From IMG/VR virus record IMGVR_UViG_3300043397_000005, positions 1 through 33,592 of that record: a stretch of 33,592 bases of DNA. One strand, written 5' to 3'. This stretch comes from a virus. Under the pieces are notes generated by a model. That model made no database searches. It was not told where the DNA came from and saw only the letters and a program-made list of their open reading frames with translations. The translations under genes and the position numbers were made by a program. The stretch's first letter is position 1. Each line of letters starts with the position of its first letter. Of the stretch, positions 5,027 through 10,534 are shown in pieces.

Positions 5027-5184
5027 TTTTGTTCCTTAAACCACTTGGGTTTTAAAAGTTTTAATTGCCAGATTCGTGCTTTCGGCACTTCTTTCCATGC
5101 CGCAACCGCTGGCTGGCTGATACCAAGCAGTTTGGCAAGCTCAGTCTGTGAGCCTGCAAGTTTGATAAGCTGTTCTTTGTTCAT
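5023..5184 (-). CDS. cro: Cro-like helix-turn-helix repressor
   Basis: A 53-residue protein with a compact helix-turn-helix: SQTELAKLLGISQPAVAAW (residues 12-30), then KEVPKARIWQLKLLK. This matches the P22-Cro/YdaS type, which binds short palindromes as a dimer. It is the first gene of the leftward operon and is coupled by ATGA to the MazG-like gene. No Shine-Dalgarno lies upstream, and a -10 match places the transcript start at or within about 5 bases of the ATG. A GTTGC-N6-GCAAC palindrome overlapping its promoter suggests autorepression. No CI partner was found. Confidence 0.8.
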   Translation of the reverse strand: MNKEQLIKLAGSQTELAKLLGISQPAVAAWKEVPKARIWQLKLLKPKWFKEQK

Positions 5185-5190
5185 GCGTGA

Positions 5191-5221
5191 AATGTACCAT
5201 AAGCTAGGTTGTTGCAGTCAA
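5191..5221 (-). promoter_or_regulatory. Promoter of the leftward early operon
   Basis: In the minus strand TTGACT (5221-5216, 5/6 to consensus) and TACATT (5196-5191, 4/6) are 19 bases apart. This spacing is long, but the predicted start is at about 5184, the A of the cro ATG. An alternative pair is TTGCTT (5225-5220) with TATGGT (5201-5196), 18-base spacing, starting about 5 bases upstream of the ATG. Confidence 0.5.
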
Positions 5222-5226
5222 GCAAC
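5211..5226. promoter_or_regulatory. Candidate Cro operator
   Basis: GTTGC-AGTCAA-GCAAC is a perfect inverted repeat with 5-base arms and a 6-base centre. The centre is the -35 hexamer of the leftward promoter, so repressor bound here would block RNA polymerase. I found one copy in the 140-base divergent region. Confidence 0.55.
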
Positions 5227-5250
5227 ATTTACAAAATATTTTTTGCTTCC

Positions 5251-5280
5251 TTGCTAAATCTGCATAATCTCGGTTATAGT
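5251..5280 (+). promoter_or_regulatory. Promoter of the rightward early operon
   Basis: TTGCTA (5251-5256, 4/6) and TATAGT (5275-5280, 5/6) are 18 bases apart. An AT-rich block including the palindrome AAAATATTTT (5233-5242) lies upstream in UP-element position. The predicted start near 5287 leaves a leader of about 38 bases before the first gene, which has a TAGGA ribosome binding site. Confidence 0.55.
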
Positions 5281-5324
5281 TCACACATCCCGCAGCGCAA
5301 CGCAAACGGTACTTAGGAAACAAA

Positions 5325-5525
5325 ATGAAACTTAACGACACCACCCGCACATACCCCCGCACCATGCAAGAAGCCTACCCAAACACCTATGACGCTATTG
5401 AAGCGCGTCAGCGTTGGGAATGGTTAGAAGGCCACCAATCAGACGCAGCAGCACAAGCCGAATTCTGGGTTTACATCGCCTGCGCCTTTGCCGCTGGTTT
5501 TGTAGTCTCTCAACTTTGGGGTTAA
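5325..5525 (+). CDS. Small C-terminally anchored membrane protein, 66 residues
   Basis: A hydrophilic N-terminus (MKLNDTTRTYPRTMQEAYPN) is followed by one hydrophobic helix (WVYIACAFAAGFVVSQLW) at residues 48-65. It is the first gene of the rightward operon, two bases before erf, with a TAGGA ribosome binding site. It is likely an inner-membrane tail-anchored protein. Function unknown; similar small proteins are frequent in this position in phages. Confidence 0.75.
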   Translation: MKLNDTTRTYPRTMQEAYPNTYDAIEARQRWEWLEGHQSDAAAQAEFWVYIACAFAAGFVVSQLWG

Positions 5526-5527
5526 AC

Positions 5528-6082
5528 ATGAAAAACATTGCATCAGCTTTGGTTAAAGCACAAAAAGCCTTTGGACCTGCACTTAAAACTTCTACCAATC
5601 CACACTTTCGCTCAAAGTATGCTGACCTATCAGCTTGCGTTGAAGCTGTGATTGACGCGCTTAACAACAACGGCATTTTCCTGTTGCAAAAAAACTATGA
5701 CTGCGCCGATGGCATCATGTGCGAAACAGTCTTTGTTCATGAATCAGGCGAAATGCTTGAATGTGGCATTGTTCACTTTCCTGCGGTCAAGAAAGACCCA
5801 CAAGGCTACGCATCTGCGCTGACATACGCCAGACGTTACAGCTTGATGGCTGCTTGCGGTATTGCTCCAGAAGATGATGATGGCAACTCAGCCGCACGAC
5901 CAGCCAAGACTGTGGTGGATTCCAACTTGATGGCTGACCACATTACAGCAATCCAAGACGCAACTGACGAAGCAACGCTTAAAGCCGCATACCAAGCTGC
6001 TTACAAAGCCTGTGGTACAGACGCTAACTGGCAGAAAAAGATTATTGCGGTCAAAGATGAAAAGAAAGCGAGTTTGGCATGA
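5528..6082 (+). CDS. erf: Erf-family single-strand annealing protein
   Basis: A 184-residue protein with the Erf family signature: an N-terminal helix (IASALVKAQKAFGPALK), HFRSKYADLSACVEAV, then PQGYASALTYARRYSLMAACGIAPEDDDGN. P22 Erf forms rings on single-stranded DNA and anneals complementary strands for recombination and genome circularisation. The start at 5528 follows the preceding stop by two bases; a longer frame open from 5414 is rejected. The C-terminal tail (residues about 125-184) is likely flexible or a partner-binding part. It works with the YqaJ exonuclease two genes on. Confidence 0.85.
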   Translation: MKNIASALVKAQKAFGPALKTSTNPHFRSKYADLSACVEAVIDALNNNGIFLLQKNYDCADGIMCETVFVHESGEMLECGIVHFPAVKKDPQGYASALTYARRYSLMAACGIAPEDDDGNSAARPAKTVVDSNLMADHITAIQDATDEATLKAAYQAAYKACGTDANWQKKIIAVKDEKKASLA

Positions 6083-6279
6083 GAGTAAGAATTCGTGAAG
6101 AAGCAGACAGATGCGAATTAAGGTTTGTTGTTGAATCAAAAAAATGGTATCAACTCACATGGCAATACGAACAAACTTTTTGGCCTTCTCAGGGGAACGA
6201 AGAAGAAGCAAAACAAAAAGCAATTAACTTTGCTAAACGTGTTTTAAACGCAACAACTTTTGAGGTTACAAATGATTGA
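6079..6279 (+). CDS. Hypothetical 66-residue protein between erf and exonuclease
   Basis: Starts MRVRIREEADRCELRFVVES with an ATGA overlap to erf, and its stop overlaps the exonuclease start by 8 bases. The pattern (beta strand, KKWYQLTWQYEQTFWP, then a helix EEEAKQKAINFAKRVL) suggests a small alpha/beta fold like a nucleic-acid-binding accessory protein. Its place between annealing protein and nuclease suggests a link with recombination. No family recognised. Confidence 0.75.
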   Translation: MRVRIREEADRCELRFVVESKKWYQLTWQYEQTFWPSQGNEEEAKQKAINFAKRVLNATTFEVTND

Positions 6280-6904
6280 ACAAGGTTCACCAGAATGGTT
6301 TGCACAGCGCCTTGGAAAAGTAACTGCCAGCCGTGTTGCTGACGTTATCGCCAAGACCAAGACAGGTTACAGCACCAGCCGTGACAATTACATGGCTCAA
6401 TTGGTTTGTGAGCGTATGACAAACACCGTAGCCGAATCATATTCAAACTCAGCTATGCAATGGGGCACTGAAACAGAGCCATTGGCTAGGGCAGCGTATG
6501 AAGCCCATGAAGACGTTTTGGTTGATGAAGTTGCCATGATTACCCACCCGACAATTGAATCCGCTGGCGCTTCTCCTGACGGGCTTGTGGGCGATGTTGG
6601 ACAGCTCGAGATTAAGTGTCCAAACACAGCAACGCACATTGACACTTTGCTTACGCAAACAGTGCCAGGCAAGTACAACACCCAGATGCAATGGCAGATG
6701 GCTTGTACTGGTCGCCAATGGTGTGACTTTGTGTCCTTTGACCCACGGTTGCCCACAGAACTTCAATTGTTTGTAAAGCGCGTTCCCCGTGATGCTGCTT
6801 ACATTCAAATGCTTGAAGAAGAAGTCAAAAAGTTCTTGGTTGAACTGGATGGCAAAATTACGAAACTAAATGAACTGAAAGAAAAAAATGGCAGTAATCT
6901 ATGA
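6272..6904 (+). CDS. YqaJ-type viral recombinase exonuclease (lambda Exo-like)
   Basis: A 210-residue protein of the YqaJ/lambda exonuclease family, which digests the 5' strand of DNA ends to give tails for annealing. It opens with QGSPEWFAQRLGKVTASR, followed by WGTETEPLARAAY (Glu69), SPDGLVGD (Asp103) and LEIKCP (Glu113, Lys115), the PD-(D/E)XK active site, then a MQWQMACTGRQWCDF helix. Length matches single-domain phage members. The start at 6272 is set by the 8-base overlap with the upstream gene. With erf and the SSB-like gene it forms a full recombination cassette. Confidence 0.88.
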   Translation: MIEQGSPEWFAQRLGKVTASRVADVIAKTKTGYSTSRDNYMAQLVCERMTNTVAESYSNSAMQWGTETEPLARAAYEAHEDVLVDEVAMITHPTIESAGASPDGLVGDVGQLEIKCPNTATHIDTLLTQTVPGKYNTQMQWQMACTGRQWCDFVSFDPRLPTELQLFVKRVPRDAAYIQMLEEEVKKFLVELDGKITKLNELKEKNGSNL

Positions 6905-7160
6905 AGTAACAGTCAAAGCTGGCACATACCAAAAAGACGGTCAAGACATGGTGCGTTATCAGCGCATTGGTAGCGTCATTGAAACCAAAAAAGGACCAAT
7001 GCTGAAACTTGACCAGATGCCTTTGGTTGAAGGCGGTTGGGAAGGTTGGGCATATCTTTTCACGCCTTTGACTGAAGAACAAAAGGAAGCCAAGCGCAAT
7101 GGGTTTGCTCCTAAGAAACCATCCAACGATGGCTTTCCAGACGATGACATTCAGTTTTAA
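6888..7160 (+). CDS. Small SSB-like protein with acidic C-terminal tip
   Basis: A 90-residue protein with an N-terminal beta-rich stretch (VIYEVTVKAGTYQKDG, YQRIGSVIETKKGPMLKL) and a C-terminal linker ending DDDIQF. This tip closely resembles the DDDIPF tail by which bacterial SSB recruits partners. The body is shorter than a normal OB fold of about 110 residues. The gene overlaps the exonuclease gene by 17 bases. I infer a single-strand binding protein or an SSB-tail mimic. The position after erf and exonuclease supports this; the fold itself is not proven. Confidence 0.6.
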   Translation: MAVIYEVTVKAGTYQKDGQDMVRYQRIGSVIETKKGPMLKLDQMPLVEGGWEGWAYLFTPLTEEQKEAKRNGFAPKKPSNDGFPDDDIQF

Positions 7161-7167
7161 TTGATTT

Positions 7168-7265
7168 CGGTGGGAAAGCAGATGCTGTGACGCTATTGCC
7201 TAAACGGTTGGCTTTTTAGCCAGTAAGTTCAGGCGTTGCAGTGCAGCGAGTACCACCACCCACAA
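7168..7265 (+). other. Candidate structured RNA leader
   Basis: The 120-base gap before the winged-helix gene can fold as a branched RNA. It has a long central arm (7197-7233) built from GCCU/AGGC, AAC/GUU and a UGGCU-UUUU-AGCCA hairpin. A CGUUGC/GCAGCG hairpin follows (7233-7247), with a small AGCA/UGCU hairpin near 7177-7186. GGUGG near 7169 can close with CCACC or CCCAC near 7252-7262. No U-tract follows, so it is not an ordinary terminator. No family recognised. Confidence 0.3.
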
Positions 7266-7280
7266 CCTTTAGGAACCAAT

Positions 7281-7583
7281 ATGTTTGAATTTATACGAGC
7301 AAGAGCAACAGACGCAATTACCAGCTTCAAAGCGGCTGATTCAATCAAAGACGTAGCCAAGATGCACCAAGAAGTCATTGTGGCTTGCCTGCAACGGTTT
7401 GGGCCACTTGGCAAAGACGGTATCGCAGAGCGCACAGGGCTTGAAAGCAATCAGGTAGCTAGACGCATGAACGAGCTTCAGAAGCTGGATTTGATTGAAT
7501 TGACAGGCAATCAGGTGCAATCCAAAAGCGGCAGAGCAGAACGTGAATGGCGGTTCAAACCTTTTCAACAGGATTTGCTGTGA
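7281..7583 (+). CDS. Winged-helix DNA-binding protein, 100 residues
   Basis: The central part HQEVIVACLQRFGPLGKDGIAERTGLESNQVARRMNEL is a winged-helix fold with recognition helix around SNQVARRMNELQ. A wing-like LIELTGNQVQSKSGRAEREW strand pair follows, as in MarR or ArsR-type transcription factors. The start at 7281 has an AGGA ribosome binding site. It may regulate later phage genes or bind at the origin. It follows a possibly structured leader, suggesting separate control from the genes before it. The N-terminal 30 residues are helical and less conserved-looking. Confidence 0.75.
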   Translation: MFEFIRARATDAITSFKAADSIKDVAKMHQEVIVACLQRFGPLGKDGIAERTGLESNQVARRMNELQKLDLIELTGNQVQSKSGRAEREWRFKPFQQDLL

Positions 7584-7636
7584 TTGAACTACTTGTAATT
7601 GGACTTTTAATTGATTGGATGCTAGATGATTGTTAA
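7580..7636 (+). CDS. Possible 18-residue hydrophobic micropeptide
   Basis: A GTG start at 7580 overlaps the TGA of the winged-helix gene (GTGA) and opens an 18-codon frame, mostly hydrophobic then acidic (ending DWMLDDC). It ends at 7636, overlapping the next start. The coupling pattern resembles the junctions elsewhere in this genome. It is too short to judge by composition, so this is a weak call. Confidence 0.25.
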   Translation: MIELLVIGLLIDWMLDDC

Positions 7637-7880
7637 TGCGTTTCACAAGGATTACGTTCAAACGTATATGCCTGAGTTTTTAAGCACAATCCGCAAAGAA
7701 GCGGATGCCAAGGCAAACGGCATAAAGTATGGGACACAGGCAAGAGCCACACGCGAAAGCGATGGCAGGGCTAAAACAAGCGCCTTAAGCGACTTTCCAA
7801 AGACCAAGCGCGTGTCAATTGAACGCACAGACTTTTTTGTTTATTCAAAGGCAGGGATGCCAAAAGGGGTAAAAAAATGA
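7626..7880 (+). CDS. Basic hypothetical protein, 84 residues
   Basis: Starts MIVNAFHKDYVQTYMPEFLST; the second half is rich in Lys/Arg (ATRESDGRAKTSALSDFPKTKRVS), and the end is GMPKGVKK. Its stop overlaps the next start (ATGA at 7877-7880). The ribosome binding site is weak, so expression may depend on coupling to upstream translation. It may bind nucleic acid by charge. No family recognised. Confidence 0.65.
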   Translation: MIVNAFHKDYVQTYMPEFLSTIRKEADAKANGIKYGTQARATRESDGRAKTSALSDFPKTKRVSIERTDFFVYSKAGMPKGVKK

Positions 7881-8062
7881 CGCATTACAGCGAAGCAGGC
7901 AAAGGTGGCAATATGCGACCAACAGACCACAATAAATGGTCAAGTGGCTATGACAACATTCAATGGACAAAAGAAGAAGATGAAGAATTCAACCGTATTC
8001 AAGACCGTACTAGCACCAAACGCCCCGTGGCCCAAGTGGGAGACACAGGAAAAGAAGCCTAG
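7877..8062 (+). CDS. Small hydrophilic phage protein, 61 residues
   Basis: Begins MTHYSEAGKGGNMRPTDHNK, a pattern (HYS.AGKG..RPTD...S..YD.I) seen in short phage proteins of unknown function near recombination genes. ATGA coupling to the preceding gene favours this frame over a 102-codon frame open from 7905 that overlaps it. Probably largely unstructured with an acidic middle. Confidence 0.6.
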   Translation: MTHYSEAGKGGNMRPTDHNKWSSGYDNIQWTKEEDEEFNRIQDRTSTKRPVAQVGDTGKEA

Positions 8063-8069
8063 TCGTGTT

Positions 8070-8213
8070 GTGGGTCTAAAAACGATTCGTATAGACTTTG
8101 ATAAAACAAGTCTGGACTACTTTTTAGAAACACATGAAGAACTTAATCAATCAAAGATTGCCACGAAATCTCGAATCCGTGACAAGTTATCGGGGCGATT
8201 TACGAGTAATTGA
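8070..8213 (+). CDS. Possible small protein with GTG start, 47 residues
   Basis: The gap between two better-supported genes is open in the frame of 7905-8213. A GTG at 8070 gives 47 residues (GLKTIRIDFDKTSLDYFLET, then LNQSKIATKSRIRDKLSGRF), the second part resembling a helix-turn-helix. A purine-rich stretch lies 14-24 bases upstream, farther than ideal. The start is uncertain and the gene may be absent. Confidence 0.35.
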   Translation: MGLKTIRIDFDKTSLDYFLETHEELNQSKIATKSRIRDKLSGRFTSN

Positions 8214-8220
8214 GGGCTGG

Positions 8221-8334
8221 ATGGGTCGTCAGGAACGCCTTGCAAGAGTCAAAGAACAAAGGCTTTGGCATTGCAAGGTATGTGACGAATACTTCCAAAC
8301 CCTAGGCGAAGCAAAGGAGCATCGACATGGATAA
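8221..8334 (+). CDS. 37-residue zinc-finger-like protein
   Basis: The ATG at 8221 has a good GAGG ribosome binding site 5-6 bases upstream. The peptide ends with HCKVCDEYFQTLGEAKEHRH, a C-x2-C-x12-H-x-H arrangement of a short C2H2-like zinc finger, preceded by a basic helix. An in-frame ATG at 8134 would add 29 residues without such a site. Its stop overlaps the next start by 8 bases. DNA or protein binding is inferred. Confidence 0.6.
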   Translation: MGRQERLARVKEQRLWHCKVCDEYFQTLGEAKEHRHG

Positions 8335-8431
8335 TATTGCCGTTCTTTCAGCCATCCTGTTGGGCGGCGCAATACTCTTTGTTGGAGTGTTTGCGCTTGT
8401 CGCCGCATTGATGGTTGCGCTTGACAATTAA
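8327..8431 (+). CDS. 34-residue single-span membrane peptide
   Basis: The ATG at 8327 overlaps the zinc-finger gene and opens a 34-codon frame that is hydrophobic almost throughout (ILLGGAILFVGVFALVAAL). It is the last gene of the rightward operon. Its TAA (8429-8431) shares the four bases TTAA with the endolysin TAA on the other strand (8430-8428). A GGAG lies eight bases upstream of the ATG. Function unknown; it may be a membrane-acting early peptide. Confidence 0.6.
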   Translation: MDNIAVLSAILLGGAILFVGVFALVAALMVALDN

Positions 8432-8877
8432 ACGTGGTATTCGGCTTCTGTCAGGATGCCAGGCTTGTACTTACCTTCAGGCTTAAAAATGGTCAACTCT
8501 TGCTGACGCATTTCAGGCGCAAACGAAATGTGCATCCAGCGACCATATTCGTGAATCATTTGGTCAAACTTGATGCCAGCATTTTTAACCAGTTGGCACA
8601 ACTCATAAGGCGTGTGTGTAGACGATGAACAGTCAATAGCCCAACCATCCATGTGGCTAGAAATCTTTGAACCACCAACAGCTTCATTCACGGCTGGCAA
8701 ACGCAACCAAGAATTTACACGCATAGGACCAGACAATTCACGCACCAACTCAAGGTGTTCAGCGGCAATCTTCATATTTTGAAGCTGCTTTTCGCTTGGC
8801 TGGTTGTTAATGTGCATACGAACAGCGGTTTCGCTGTAAGTGCCTTCTTCAAGGGTAAAGTGTTTGCTTAGGTTCAT
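8428..8877 (-). CDS. Endolysin, peptidase M15 family
   Basis: A 149-residue peptidase M15 (D-Ala-D-Ala carboxypeptidase-like) enzyme that would cut peptidoglycan peptides at lysis. The zinc ligands are visible: SSHMDGWAID (His75, Asp82) and RWMHISF (His116), with catalytic Glu110 in QMIHEYGRW. No signal sequence is present, so export would depend on a holin. It is the last gene of the late leftward operon, coupled by ATGA to the spanin gene. Its 3' end meets the rightward operon with no spacer. Confidence 0.9.
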   Translation of the reverse strand: MNLSKHFTLEEGTYSETAVRMHINNQPSEKQLQNMKIAAEHLELVRELSGPMRVNSWLRLPAVNEAVGGSKISSHMDGWAIDCSSSTHTPYELCQLVKNAGIKFDQMIHEYGRWMHISFAPEMRQQELTIFKPEGKYKPGILTEAEYHV

Positions 8878-9260
8878 TTTGTAAACTTGTTGTAAAGGTC
8901 AATGCAAGAATTCAATTCAATTATGGCTTGGTCACCGTCTGCTGTGATGGCGATAAGGTCGTCAGCAGTCTTTGGGTCAAGTTCGGCTCGCGCTTCTGAA
9001 TCTCCTGCGGCAGTGGTGGCAGAGCAACTGGAACGGACTGACAACCTGACAGCGCCAGCAGCAACATCAGAGCGAAGCTGGTTAATTTTTTGTTTGGCAT
9101 TTTCTTTGTCCTTGTGAAGTTCGTCAGCAGCCTTTGCCGCCTCGATTGCGCGTTCAGCAACAATGCGGTTGATTTCCTCTTGCTGTTCAAGATAGGCTTG
9201 ATGATGGCCTGCGTAAAACGCGCCAACCAAGACCAAAACAAAAACTGCAATATTACGCAT
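8874..9260 (-). CDS. Rz: Inner-membrane spanin (Rz-like)
   Basis: A 128-residue protein with an N-terminal membrane anchor (NIAVFVLVLVGAFYAG), then a long periplasmic helical region (EEINRIVAERAIEAAKAADELHKDKENAKQKI), the layout of i-spanins that bridge to the outer membrane lipoprotein. The ATG at 9260 overlaps the preceding stop by 8 bases; an upstream in-frame ATG at 9317 is rejected. A complete Rz1 frame is nested inside (8921-9100). Confidence 0.85.
   Translation of the reverse strand: MRNIAVFVLVLVGAFYAGHHQAYLEQQEEINRIVAERAIEAAKAADELHKDKENAKQKINQLRSDVAAGAVRLSVRSSCSATTAAGDSEARAELDPKTADDLIAITADGDQAIIELNSCIDLYNKFTK
8921..9100 (-). CDS. Rz1: Outer-membrane spanin lipoprotein (Rz1-like), nested in Rz
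   Basis: In another frame inside Rz, the ATG at 9100 starts a 59-residue lipoprotein: a basic N-terminus (MPNKKLTSF), a hydrophobic core, the lipobox LSGC with Cys20, and a Pro-rich mature part (VPVALPPLPQEIQ). It is fully embedded in the i-spanin gene, as in lambda. After lipidation it would sit in the outer membrane and bind Rz through its C-terminus. The frame stays open upstream to 9250, but only 9100 gives a signal peptide. Confidence 0.85.
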   Translation of the reverse strand: MPNKKLTSFALMLLLALSGCQSVPVALPPLPQEIQKREPNLTQRLLTTLSPSQQTVTKP

Positions 9261-9507
9261 CAGGCTTTCTTTCTTCTTTGTTGAAAGCAGAAATGCCCAA
9301 GATTGCAGCAAACGCAATGTGAATAAAACCGCCGTTTGTTAACGTGAGAGGAACCCATTGACGAAACGCATCATTGGCTGCTTGTGTTTCCCAGAACTGT
9401 ACGATGGTATACATGATAGGAAACGCCACAAAATCGGCAATGTTCACAATCATGTAGGTCAAGCCCATCAAATAGGTCCACTTTTGTTTATGCGTTTCAT
9501 CCATCAT
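9253..9507 (-). CDS. Two-helix membrane protein, probable holin
   Basis: An 84-residue protein with hydrophobic segments about residues 13-40 (YLMGLTYMIVNIADFVAFPI) and 58-76 (LTNGGFIHIAFAAILGISAF) and charged ends. It lies directly upstream of Rz/Rz1 and endolysin with ATGA coupling to the gene before it. Position, size and membrane topology make it the best holin candidate, though two other small membrane proteins lie nearby and no family motif decides it. Confidence 0.65.
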   Translation of the reverse strand: MMDETHKQKWTYLMGLTYMIVNIADFVAFPIMYTIVQFWETQAANDAFRQWVPLTLTNGGFIHIAFAAILGISAFNKEERKPDA

Positions 9508-9701
9508 TTTTCCTTTCTAAGTTCTTCTTTCAACTTCCGTAGTTCACGGGCTTCTTTTTTGATTTCCGTTTTCATCCATAGCGTTTCCACATAGGCAATG
9601 AAAGACAGAGCAAACACCACAATCAGCACAACCAACACAATCAGGTGTGCCAAAAAGACGCTCGTTGAATCGCTTGGTTTTTTACTTGCCACAACAACCA
9701 T
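9504..9701 (-). CDS. Single-span membrane protein with basic coiled tail
   Basis: A 65-residue protein with a hydrophobic helix (FLAHLIVLVVLIVVFALSFI) at residues 16-35 and a highly charged C-terminal helix (KKEARELRKLKEELRKEK). It overlaps the preceding gene by 61 bases in another frame. In a lysis cassette such a protein may be an antiholin or holin partner; this is inference from place and topology. Confidence 0.65.
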   Translation of the reverse strand: MVVVASKKPSDSTSVFLAHLIVLVVLIVVFALSFIAYVETLWMKTEIKKEARELRKLKEELRKEK

Positions 9702-10327
9702 CCCAAAAAAATCAAACCAACCAAAGCAACGCCAGCATCAATTGACTTTTCAGCAACCTCACGCATCATCAGTTCTTTTTCTCTGAGCAAAGCCGCATCT
9801 TCTTTTGCCTGCTTCTCACGCGCCAGCCTTTGTTCTTCTTCTATTTGCTCACGCATTTCCTCAAACTGTGACCACAACGCACCCAATTCAGGTGGGCTGT
9901 GATAAACCATCTGTTCACGCAACTCAACTTGCATAGCCAACAGCTTCTGACGCACCATAATGCGCTTCAAAGCCATTCGCTTTAATGAAGTGCCAGGCGC
10001 TTGAACCTTTTTGGCTTCACGCTCCTGTTCCCAGAAAAGTTCCTCAAGCTTGTCAAACGCATCAAACATATTCCCAAGCTCGTCACCAATCTTGAAAATT
10101 ACTTCATCAGGGTTTGTTTTTGCTACTTCCGCAACACGCGCCTTCTCAACTTCAATTTTCTTAGCTTGTTCCTTAGTAACCGTCTTGCCAGCAAACTGCC
10201 CAGAAATTTCATCATAGATTTGCTTTACGTTGCCAGCTACACCCTTCACTTCTTTGTAAAGAGCGCAACCATCTTTGACTAACTGAAAAGCCGTTGTTGC
10301 CGCGAATAACGCAGTTCCAATTGGCAC
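9641..10327 (-). CDS. Coiled-coil, C-terminally anchored late protein
   Basis: A 228-residue protein starting with GTG at 10327 (no ATG in the right place). It is rich in Glu, Lys and Gln with long helical stretches (EQAKKIEVEKARVAEVAK, LEELFWEQEREAKK, EQRLAREKQAKEDAALLREK) and a C-terminal membrane helix (VALVGLIFLGWLLW). It lies between tail and lysis genes. It may be a virion-associated or lysis-timing protein; no family recognised. Confidence 0.65.
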   Translation of the reverse strand: MPIGTALFAATTAFQLVKDGCALYKEVKGVAGNVKQIYDEISGQFAGKTVTKEQAKKIEVEKARVAEVAKTNPDEVIFKIGDELGNMFDAFDKLEELFWEQEREAKKVQAPGTSLKRMALKRIMVRQKLLAMQVELREQMVYHSPPELGALWSQFEEMREQIEEEQRLAREKQAKEDAALLREKELMMREVAEKSIDAGVALVGLIFLGWLLWQVKNQAIQRASFWHT

Positions 10328-10328
10328 A

Positions 10329-10532
10329 TCACAAACCGATTAGCTTTTTGAAGAACTCAGCACCAACGCCAGGGCCAAGAAGAACAACAGCCATCACTGC
10401 ATACAGCAAGTATTCAATTTTGGTCATACGTTTTTCGCCATGCTCTAACGATTCATTGATTTTTTCATACCGATGCGCACAAATGGCTTCGTGCGTGTCC
10501 AATCGTGCTGCTGTTGAATCAATTGTTGCCAT
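10329..10532 (-). CDS. XhlA-like small membrane protein (possible holin partner)
   Basis: A 67-residue protein. The soluble N-terminal helix (DTHEAICAHRYEKINESLEHGEKRMTKIE) and C-terminal membrane helix (YLLYAVMAVVLLGPGVG) resemble XhlA/haemolysin-type phage lysis proteins, which act with a holin. It is the first gene after the tail proteins, at the head of the lysis cassette. Confidence 0.6.
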   Translation of the reverse strand: MATIDSTAARLDTHEAICAHRYEKINESLEHGEKRMTKIEYLLYAVMAVVLLGPGVGAEFFKKLIGL

Positions 10533-10534
10533 GA

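Noticed and set aside
7205-7222. TGGCT-TTTT-AGCCA hairpin considered as a terminator
   Set aside because: The T run is in the loop, none follows the stem on either strand; better explained as part of a larger RNA fold.
7905-8213. 102-codon frame overlapping the 61-residue gene
   Set aside because: The first half overlaps a gene with ATGA coupling and a recognisable pattern; only the part after 8070 is kept as a weak candidate.
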